A stretch of DNA of 64,000 bases, from contig NC_084702.1 of NCBI RefSeq assembly GCF_028389875.1, positions 63,280,553-63,344,552 on the forward strand, read 5' to 3'. The stretch is from Rhea pennata (lineage: Eukaryota; Chordata; Aves; Rheiformes; Rheidae). Below, in pieces: positions 39,101 through 48,784 of this stretch. The translations under genes were made by a program, and so were the position numbers. The first letter of the stretch is position 1. Every line of letters begins with the position of its first letter. The notes under the pieces were generated by a model. The model was given only the letters and a program-made list of their open reading frames with translations. It was not told the origin of the DNA and made no database searches.

Positions 39101-40204
39101 CCTTCTCTTTCCATTTTGCTCCTTTCTCCCTTGTACATTCTTTTGCTTTTCTTTCTCCATCAGCATCTCTTTCTCCTTATTCTCATATCCATTCCCCCAA
39201 ATATTTTTGACCCTCGTCGTTCCTTACAAAAGGCAGACCAAATATTGGCATTCAGGCTCTCTCCGTTTTGAAACAATTCATCTCTGCTTGCTTTCGGATC
39301 CAGTAGTGCTTCTGTGAAGAATTTTCTACTTACGGAACTGCTTCGGGAGGCACATATCTTCAAATCAGCCACAGCAGCATGCATACAGTTCAGGAAGTGA
39401 TACTGGCAGCCTGCTCTGGATGGCAGTCCCATGCCTAGTGCTTAGAGCGTCACTGCAAGCTTAGAGACCTGGTCTAGAACAAGTTCCCAGGTTTTACCAA
39501 TGCTGAGAGAGCTGATGCTGGGTTGGCTACAATGGGAGTGTAGAGGGAGAATCTGCTTATATGAAAGATATCATTCTTAAATTATTGAAGAGAAAAGCAA
39601 TTCCCAACCTAACAGAACCCCAAAGGACCAGCAAAAGAACAGTAGGACTATGCAGATATGAGACAACTGGTAATCGAGAAATTATTTCTCATATTATCTT
39701 GACACTTATTTTGCAATAAAATATATTGCAGATGCGCCCTACAACCATCTGTGATCGATCAGGATCTGAACCTGTATTTCTTTTGTTAGAAGCAGTCCTT
39801 CAGGAACACAAGTGAGTGACCTGGCTACAGCAATTGTCAGGTGAGACACGGTTCATGTCTTTCAGTTGATCTTGTTGCCATCATTAGCTTTTTGCACCAA
39901 ATTCTCCTAACTATATAACAGCAAGCAGGCAATCTTTCATCACTGATCAGTCTAAAAAAGATACACAGGAATGGCATGTGACCACATACAACTGCCAAAT
40001 TGTACAGAGTGACAGCAAAACTGGAGCAGACACAGCCCATATTTGAAGGGGTGGTTGAGCAGCCATGTAGTGTGATGTGGGATCATGTGTGCTGTTAAAG
40101 GGTGAGGAATTATTAGGTTTATTGCCTGGTAACAAACAAGGAAGGGGAAAGGATAAAAGTCCGGTATTTCATAGTCTTCACCTAGAGTAGTCAAGATACC
40201 TCAT

Positions 40205-40300
40205 ACAATGGAGTAAGTATCATTGCTGCCATTTTACAGATGGGAAAATTTGTGCTTGTCCAAAATCCTAGTTTGTATCAGTTTCAGAATATGACTTTCT
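40205..40300 (-). repeat. MIR-like SINE fragment (minus orientation)
   Basis: GCCATTTTACAGATGGGAAA, then TTGTCCAAAATCCTAG and a 'cagtttcagaatatgac' stretch, follow the order of MIR read in reverse ('cattttacagatgaggaaa', then 'cttgcccaaggtc'). The copy is strongly diverged, so the family call is tentative. Confidence 0.4.
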
Positions 40301-40754
40301 CCCAGCTCCCGGGGGCCACCAAACCACTAAAACATTCCTTGGTAGCAATATCTCAAAGTGAACTGGCTCAAATTCAGTTGGTCTGAACAGTGGAACAGGA
40401 TACAATAAGCAGGCTGCTTCCAAAGTGTAATGTCAGGGCTGAAATACCACACACCAAAACCAAGAGTTCACATCAGCTGTATTAGAACACTGAGGGATCT
40501 GCCAGACAGGATGAGTCAAACTTATTCCAGAAGCATTAAAAGATATCTCTTAAAACTGATCCCATCCGTCTTAAGAAAATTAATGGGTTAAAAATTAAAA
40601 CAATCTTGCTCTAGTAACTGTCCTGGCTAGGAGAAATTAAACTACAGTGAATTACAAGTTAGCCACAGAGTGACTAAAACTGAAGCTATTTAATGACTTG
40701 TCCCTCTAGTATGTCAAAATTATAGCTGTTAGAAATTAGCTTTTACCAGTGATC

Positions 40755-40894
40755 GTCTCATACCTTCTCCTTGTACCTTCAGAAGATCTATCTCTGTGTT
40801 ACTCCATGGACCAGATTGTCAAATCTAGTGGAGATACATTTACCTCAGAACCTGGCAAAGGAGGACACAACTACAATAGCTGTCACATGAAATG
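40755..40894 (+). repeat. Left arm of an inverted duplication
   Basis: The reverse complement of this 140-bp segment aligns end to end with 41789-41927, with about 12-14 differences and one 1-bp gap (about 90% identity by eye). A shared core is CAGATTGTCAAATCTAG, and the AGAAGATCTATCTCTG block is exact. No similarity continues past either end. The family is unknown to me. Confidence 0.85.
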
Positions 40895-41788
40895 ACAAGA
40901 CCTCCCACATCTCCATGTTTCTATGCCTACTAAATTCAAGTTTTCTGGATTAAGTCTCAGCCTTGTCCAGCTCAAAACACTTTTGCTGAGGTTCATAGGC
41001 CTATTTTGATGTTCTTTTTATCTCCTCTTCACACAGAATCCCTCCTGTATTTTCCCAAGTCCTCTTACCTGATGGAAGATTCTCCAGCACTTGAATGCCA
41101 AGCCAGCATCACAGCCTTCAAATCTCTCTCTTACAAATTCACTTCCACAGCAAAACATACACAAAATACATACAATATTAACCATATCTATATTAAGCAT
41201 TTCAGAAACATACCCCTAATGTAAACAAAACCTAGAGACACTTTTATATAATGTCAGTTCTGCAACCTAGCTCAGCATATCTCAATTCAGTTTATCATTT
41301 GTACTATTTCTTCATTATCTCATCAGATCTATTTTCCTATTCCACTAGGCTGTGGTTATTTTAAACTAACCATCCAGAAAGAAGCCCAGGACTTACTCAA
41401 GGCAAACAAATGATAATGATGAAGTGACACAGGAGAACCGGCAGAGGGTTCTGAAGAAAAATCTGCACTGAAGTAACTTGTTTAGATATGGGAAAAACAA
41501 AACAATATGAGTTTTAAATGTGTGTGAAATAAATGCTGATGCCCAAATTTTAAGGAAAAAAGAGTCACAATATTGTACATAACATAGCGTGCACTAAACA
41601 GACTCAGGGTTACCTTAAAAAGTGTGGTAAATTCTACAAGGCCAACAGCAATCCTAGCTGTGCTTCACATATCTAATATAGGGAAGCATATGCATTAGTC
41701 TGGCAATCCCTATCAGCGTAAACCACCCTTAGGAAGTCCCTATCAGACAGCATGAAGGGGAATCCCTGCACAGAGGGATGATGACAGC
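40895..41788. other. Spacer between inverted-repeat arms (894 bp)
   Basis: AT-rich, with no coding potential and no recognised repeat. The arms plus spacer span 1.17 kb. I see no transposase-like frame inside; the longest frames are under 75 codons. Confidence 0.6.
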
Positions 41789-41927
41789 CATTTCATGTGA
41801 CGGCTGTTGTAGTTGTCCCCTCCTTTGCCAGGTGCTGAGGTAAATGTATCGCTGCTAGATTTGACAATCTGGTCCACGGAGTATGCAGAGATAGATCTTC
41901 TGAAGGTACAAGGAGAAGGTGTGAGAC
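41789..41927 (-). repeat. Right arm of an inverted duplication
   Basis: Inverted partner of 40755-40894. The exact shared stretches include GATTTGACAATCTGG and AGATAGATCTTCTGAAGG. It ends only about 10-30 bp before a CR1/L3-like relic starts. The left arm has no such relic next to it, so the arm is probably not part of that LINE. Confidence 0.85.
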
Positions 41928-41939
41928 AAAGCCTTGTTA

Positions 41940-42460
41940 TGACTAGATTGGAACTGCAGCATACAATTCTAGTCACGTGTGTTTAAGAAAGATGGTTTCA
42001 AATTAGAAGAAGTGCACAGAAGGCTGGCAGGAACACTCAGGGTATGGAGAGTCTATTTTATGAGAAAAGGCTAAATGAGCATGGCTTGTTCAGAGCCAAG
42101 GCTGAGACAAAAAAGACTGCTATTTATAAATACACTAGGGAAATGGCTAAACACTGAGGGGTTGGTAACTGTTTAGGCTAAAAAGCAATGTTGGCACAAA
42201 TGAGAGATATACTGGCTGTAAATAACTTCAGCTGATAATCAGACGTTTCTAAATAGTTAGAATAACCAGGTTCAGGAGCAGCTCTGCAAAGGGGTAATCA
42301 GACGTGGGGCAGGGATGAGAACAAGTCATCTGAATGTTTTTAAGACAGAGCTCAATAAACAAATAACAGAGATTATTATATGATGTAATGTCTACAGTAG
42401 CTGGGAGCAGGATTTAATGATTCAGGTGGTCCCTTCCATCCTGTGTTATTATATACCTGC
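41940..42460 (+). mobile_element. Ancient CR1/L3-type LINE 3' fragment
   Basis: Broken frames recall the C-terminus of CR1/L3 reverse transcriptase: ACAATTCTAGTCACGTGTG followed by TTTAAGAAAGATGG corresponds to the 'QFW...FKKD' region. TATTTATAAATACACTAGGG matches the 'LYKYL' region. The end, near 42424, is GGTGGTCCCTTCCATCCTGT, the usual CR1 3' terminus. Many stops and indels are present, so it is inactive. Assigned from motif order by eye. Confidence 0.65.
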
Positions 42461-45177
42461 AGCCAACATGATTCTGTACCTGTGGCCAACAGAGAAAAAA
42501 CAGAGAGGCTCATTGCTTCTAATACATGTGCTTTAATAGGCGCAAAACAGTCAAATCATGAAAACCAAAAGTAGCTAGCTTGAGCTAGAAAGAATTTAGC
42601 AAGCCCAGCAGCACCTGCATAAGATTGATGCAAGACAGGGATCCAAGACAGATGTAAAAGCTGCTAGCAACAGAGGGTATTGATTTACAAGAAGACAGCT
42701 CTCTGCATAGCAATGGTGTGAACTTACTGCAGCTGCAATTTGATAAGTATTCTCAAAAGCAAAGCAGTACAAAAAGTATTTGCAAGTGTACCTTCTAACA
42801 CAGGCAACAGGAATGAGAGCCATGACTTCAGCAGGATAGCCTTAGAGCTATCACTCACTTCTAATGATGTTCAAAGCAGCATAGGCAAAAGCAACAGATG
42901 TTTAACTGGAATAAAAACTAAGACACTAAGTACAGTTTTCACCAATCCAGGATTCACTTTGAAGGAAAAAGATATGTAACCATTATTGGAAGACTGCGGA
43001 TTGTTTGCACAGTAAAATGAGAAAAAAAGATCAGTGTGGATGAATAATTTTCTTAGAGAGTAAGAGTCTAAACAAAGGGGTCTTGGGAGCTAAAACTACA
43101 ATCAAAGCTAGTGATGAACTGTAGTGGCATAAAAAACTGCAGAAGCCATAAAGGATTAGTAAAACTACATAAGTCTGCGAAGCAAAGTGCATCAGAAAAA
43201 ATAAAACTCAAAAGTTAACTGTAGGAAAGCTGTTTTTTCTTTTCATTACTTTTATGCCTCATTCTTACACACATATTTGAAAATGTGCTGCTGTACTCTC
43301 TGATCCCCAGGTAGTCATTATCTCAGCCATGTTGTGAAATGAGATGACATTTTTCACTGAAACGTAAGAACTTAATTTCTGCAGACGTCTTGAAGGAGAC
43401 CATGTGCCACTGCCGTGGAAGTGAAGCCTTCCCCTGGCCACGACTTCTCTCTTTCAGCATGTTGAAGCCAGGGCTATGAAAGCCTTTTCTTCACAACCAT
43501 TATTTAGAGTTCCTCAGCCTCCTTTGACCAACAGAGGCTAAATTCCAGTCTCCTCTTTGTACTAAGATAACTTGCATAGTTTTGCCATGGTTATGTTTCT
43601 GTTTTTGCTTTGCTGGATTTTTGGCTTTTGCTTTGGCAGATGGGGGTGAAGCTCAAGTTCAAGACTCCTACTTCTGATAGATTATCTCTGGGGAAGCTTC
43701 TGGAGTGGAAGCTTTAAATAGGTTCCCTTGAAAGAAGCAGACTGGGACTTGCACATGGATTTGTGGAAGACAGGATGTTGAACTGTAACACTGAACTTGA
43801 AGCAAATTAATGTTTCTATTAAGGCCAGTGTTACAATTCAGACTCTTGCACGTATGGATATCAGTAAATATCTGGGATAAAGGAACATAACTGCATATAC
43901 ATAAATGAACAAAAATTAAAAAAAAATACAAACTAAGGTTCTTGAAGCATCTTCAGGACGATGAGGAGAGCATCCCAAGTCCTTATCATAGGGGTAAAAC
44001 TGCTACAGTGCCCAGTCATTGCAGTAATTTGGGTACTTTGATTTATCTGTAGCTAGGAAAGACCACAAGTGGAGCATCCTGTGTTTGCTAACTATCCTAA
44101 GAGACAGTAATGCAGAGTCTACACTACAGCAGCCTCATAACACATCCTTCTTCACTGAACTGCATTAGCAGAAAGAACAGCCTTCATTAGCAACGGAGCA
44201 GCCGTGGTAACCCAGGCACAAACATGAGGTGTTACTGTAGGTCCTTCATTAGGAAGGTCACTGAACAGCCTGTGAATGTGCACAGCAGAACATTGATGTA
44301 ATGAGTCTTATTACCCACAGGAAGAAAAAAAGGAGGAAAATGTCTAAGCCCTTGACCCATGGATAACTGGAGGGAAAAAACATAATATCTGGCCTGTACG
44401 CCTAGCTGTGATTTTCCACTTGCCTGGCCACTTTATTCCACTGGGGATTTCCACTGGGCTGGCCACACGAGCAGCTGAGCATGGACTACCACTTAGCAAC
44501 TTCTTCCCAAGGGCACGCCTCTGCTGTGCAGGTAAAGGGCACCAGTACTCACCACTGTCATCCCACCAATTATTTCTCTGCTTCTTCCAACAGTCAAACC
44601 TCTTCTTCACCGGGGCAGCTGCGGCCTCCTGTATTGAGTTCCTCAGACTGTGCTACTCTGGCTGAAAAAGAGGAAGATTTTAAGTTTCCTTGGGACCTGC
44701 TCCTGAATGCAGTCTCAGAGCTCTCTGATAGGGCTCACCCAACACCAGGAGAGGAGCAAGAGCTGAGCACTCATTCTCTTATGTCTAGTCTTGGAACATG
44801 GAGTAGTTGTATGGTAAATACCTGAGTCAGGCTAAGGGGTCTTGAGGCATGGGATACCAATGGGAAGAAAGGACATATTTTTCAGGTCCTTAGTAGATGC
44901 CAATGATACCCTCCTCCTTCACAGAGCACCGCCTTGCCTAGCTTTAGGCTTGCATAGTATGATCTCCTACAGCATGAACAGTATTGCCAATCCCACTGAC
45001 ACAGGATAAACTCTGCCAGTCCTTGGTGCACATGAATTTTTTAGATAACCACAACTGAATTTCCAGATTGCTAAAACAACTTAGGAACATGCATTAACTC
45101 ACATCTCAAAGTAAGTAGTATTTCCAACACACTCACGCCCTTTTGGAAAATCCATTTGGACTGTAAATATGTATCCT

Positions 45178-45252
45178 ACTTTTCAAAATGCTGAGTGCTG
45201 ACAGCTGCTATTGACTTCAGTAAGAATTCAGCTGTCCAGCTTGAAAAGTCAG
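45178..45252. repeat. Imperfect palindrome, possible MITE-like relic
   Basis: TTTTCAAAATGCTGAGTGCT plus GACAGCTG on the left is mirrored by CAGCTGTCCAGCTTGAAAAG on the right, around a TTGACTTCAGTAAG centre. I associate this motif order ('caaaatgctgagtgc', 'ttgacttcaatggg') with a palindromic repeat widespread in sauropsid DNA. The family name is uncertain. Confidence 0.35.
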
Positions 45253-47769
45253 GATCACATAGTCTAACTTGTAAGTCTTCAGTGAGGGATCATGGGGGTG
45301 GGGGGGGGCGCATATTTTGCGGAACAGGACTCTCCTAATTTCAAATACCAGAACCATAGCTTAAAGAATCTTTTACTCCATTTTGAATGCTGATTTTATA
45401 TACCCTCTTTACTGCAAAAATGAAGGCCTTATTAACAATGCCCTTTCTCAATTCACTTGGATTACTAAACAAAGCATTAGAAAATTTGGAATTTAGATCT
45501 TCAGTATTACTTGGTTCTACTTGAATTGAATGGCTCATTCATTTTTCCCAAAAGCTGTACTTCCAAAACTTTTTCATTTATAAGGCACCATTTACTTAGG
45601 AAGCTGCTACAGGAAAAAGGTTTTCTTGCAGCCTCAGGACTCCCTCTAGTGTCATTTTGGCCAGGCGCTTTGGGGATCAGCATGTACCACTGCATTTTTT
45701 TTTTTTTAATGAAGGCTATAGAGTGTATATCAATAAATTCTTATTTGTATCTGAGATGTTAAGAAGCCTTGGCCAACTAGTCTGCCACTCCACTCAGAAA
45801 ATTCAAGCTGAATATCTGCCATCTGATACAGTATCTAATCAAAATTAAGACTGCAAGAAAAATGCCATTTTAATGAAATAAATGTTAGGTTTTGCTTTGT
45901 CTGAAGGCTGTTTTTCTGCACAGGTGATCAGCACAGGATGTCTCCTGACTACTTCCAGACAGCATTAAGTTCTTCCCATTAGAACTATCTGAATGTTTGT
46001 TTCATATCCACTGCAGCAGATTTAAGCATAATTTAACTCAAGCCAAAGAAATCTGATGTAAGTTGTTTCACAAGATGTGGAGATTTAGGGGGTTTAAACT
46101 TGGATGAAAGCCTACAGGAACTCTAATTCCTGGCTGCAGCAGCAATTTGCAAAGACTCTTGTTGGTTGAAAATTGACATAGAAATTAATCTCCAAAGTGG
46201 TTTCTGGTACCAAATGAAACATGTTTCTTGTCAGAGAAACCTTTTTTTTCAACAAAACCCAGTAAAAAGAGACTGATGTGTAGTGTATTACATGCTCAGT
46301 AATGTCATGCATTCTTCTTTAATTAATAGACAGATAGACTGTCAGATGCACACAAGGAGACTTCATCAGGAAGAAGAAAGAATCTTTTTTACAAAGAACT
46401 GCCCTGTTTTACACCTCCAAGCACATTGCTCATTTGTTTTCCTCTCCTCTCAACTCGGGTGTCCATCTGGTGATCCCGTCCAATATGGGAGTGCCCCAGC
46501 TTGCACAGCACCCTGCATGTGGCCTGACTTGCCTTGCATGCAATACCATGGCTCCTACGCTCCCTTTGCCTTCTTTCCTGATCTCCCACTGATATCTGTG
46601 CAATCAGCCCCCAGATATTTCTGTATTATGGAATACTCCCATTTACCCAAGTTTTTCCTTTCATGCAAATGTATTGCTCAGTATGACCTTTTTCTAATGT
46701 AATTTTGAGTATTACTTCTCAAGGCCTATAGTGTAAGTGGGTCTGTCCCTTTTGAGGTATATCCAGAGACTCTCATGACAACCTTCCCTGCGCAGAGTTA
46801 GAGAAGCCAGATACTCCTAAGTAGAGACAACTTAAGTCAAATCTGTGCAACATAAGGACAGTACAAAGGCAAAATTTTTCCCAAGGTTGCTCTCAGCAGC
46901 ACAGTTTCCCTGCCACATACATCTGCTTTTCTAGCCTCAGTCACACTGTGGATCATTATGCCAGGTTAAATCTTTTTTATCTTTTCTGTTCACATCTTGG
47001 ATTTTCTTGATGCTTTTCCGTGTTCCTTCTCCAGGGTTTCACAAATCTTCTTAGAGTGCCAGTCTGAAGAGAATGAAGTTCATTAGGCCTCTGCCTTTGA
47101 TATCTTTAATAAAAGTGTGATATAGAAGATACCTGGGTGAAGATCACTCCTTATGATTTCCCTATGGACATGGTCTCCCTTCTCCCTCCCATATCCATGT
47201 ATACTATTCTAAAAATGTAAAGCCTGCCAAAAGCTGCTAAGGAAAATCCAGACTAAATGATGACTATAAACCTCAAAGGAAGAGAAGAACCAGACGGCTG
47301 ACCCAGAAAAGAGATTCATTCCATTGCAAGTTTTCTTCTTTCTGCAGTTTTGGAATATTATCTAGGTTACTTATTCTGCTTATTTAGTGTCCAATTTCAG
47401 TTCACAAATTCCAGTTCCATGTGTAAGGGGAGTAACAAGTTAAAAAAAACAACTGACCTGTTGAGACACATTAAAATGCATCCTGCCTGATATTCTGATA
47501 GTATCAGAAAACATTTTATGACTGCAGGGCTGTTCCTGGCACAGATGATGTATGCAACTTTGAGGGTATGTCTGAATATTTGAATTAATTATGGTAAGTG
47601 TCTTATATGCAAGTAGTTCAACTGTGCTCTTCAAAGGATTTTTAAAACAGAAACCTTGTGCTTTCAAACACACAACACCACCGATGAAGTTTGAAATGCA
47701 CAACTTTTGCTGTCTGATTTAGACTCTATACAGGCCATAATCATCTCACTTAGTGCTGCTCATATTTTA

Positions 47770-47855
47770 CCTATCTGTCACATAGGTAAAATACGCCCAT
47801 TTTATTCTGTAAAATGGGGCAAATACAAATATTTACCTACTGTATCTAGCACAAA
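47770..47855 (+). repeat. MIR-like SINE fragment (plus orientation)
   Basis: TTCTGTAAAATGGGGCAAAT followed by ATTTACCTAC resembles the 3' core of MIR ('tctgtaaaatgggg...tacctac'). A nested CCTATCTGTCACATAGG palindrome lies within it. Short and diverged. Confidence 0.35.
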
Positions 47856-48711
47856 GAAAAACTTCGGTAAGAAAGCTGGTAAGAAAAACTTTTCATATTA
47901 CAATTATAAATTACGATAGCATTTGCAGAGTTATAGTCTATCTAGAATTCTTAAACTTCCTTCTAATCTTTACAGAAACTTTAAAATGGCCTTGTCACGT
48001 GCCAGGTTTATTACCTGTCTCACGTCCGTTACACACATCCCCGCGGGCAGGGGCTGCCAGAGCAGCTCTGGAAGTGCCCCGGGGGGCCGCAAGCTGCCCA
48101 GGAGCCAGCCGGGGACCCCGGCAGCCGCAAAGGCCAGCAGCGTCCCGGGCTGCGTGAGCGGGGGCGCAGCCAGGAGAGGGAGGGAAGTGGGTGTCCCGCT
48201 CGACGCGGCACTGCTGAGGCCACACCAGGACACTGTGTCCTCTGGTTTGGGGCTCCCCAGCACAAGACCCGCTCTCCCAAACCGGAGCGGGTCCGGCAGA
48301 GGGCACCGGGGTGCCCAGGGCCGCAGCACCTGCCCTGCGAGGAGAGGCCGAGGGACCAGGGCTCCTTCAGCCCGCAGAAGGGCGGGTCTGGGGGCCTCCG
48401 AGCAGCCTTCCCGCAGCGCCAGGCGGTCCCTGAGCAGACGCGGCCGCGCGATTCACAGGAGATGCCCAGCAGGAGGGTGGGAGACCACAGACGTAGACTA
48501 CAACCGGGCAGCTCCTGCCTCGCACGGAGGAAAAGTCACCGCCCTGAGGACGCTACACCCAGAAGCGCGCTGCGCACGGGCCCAGGGCCGCGCTGCGGCC
48601 GCGCTCCCGCGCTTCCGGCGCGGCGCGGCGCCAGGGGCGGGCGGGGGGACGGGCGCCCAGAGCCGCCGCCGCCGGGAGGCCGCCGCCGGCGGTGCCCGCT
48701 CGGGCCGCGGC

Positions 48712-48784
48712 ATGGCCGGCGGCCTCCGCGCCGCCCTCCTCCTGCTGCTGCTGCTGCTCGCCGCCAGCCCGCCGGCGCCCGCAG
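48712..48784 (+). CDS. CSPG4-like coding exon 1 (signal peptide)
   Basis: The ATG has a strong Kozak context (G at -3, G at +4) inside a CpG island. It starts 24 codons reading MAGGLRAA, then a leucine run, then AASPPAPA, which is a good signal peptide. The donor CAG|GTAGGG leaves one base (phase 1), exactly what the acceptor at 59689 needs to give V25. The link across 10.9 kb is inferred from phase, composition and fit; no transcript was seen. A CTG run encodes most of the leucines. Confidence 0.78.

Larger units (their letters stand above)
19690..40754. other. Intergenic region between ESM1 and the inverted repeat
   Basis: About 21 kb of mostly AT-rich DNA with no gene I can support. I checked the open frames: the longest (37477-38028, 183 codons, + strand) has no recognised domain or exon context. 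Contents include polypyrimidine, poly-T and (CA)n tracts, a repeat relic near 23.93 kb, and two MIR-like fragments (26.6 and 40.2 kb). Distal regulatory elements could be present, but sequence alone does not show them. Confidence 0.55.
42470..48025. other. Intergenic region upstream of the CSPG4-like gene
   Basis: AT-rich DNA with no gene I can support. It contains an imperfect palindrome near 45.18 kb, a G run with one interruption at 45294-45308, a T run near 45.69-45.71 kb and a MIR-like fragment near 47.8 kb. The open frames are short and unrecognised. Confidence 0.6.
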
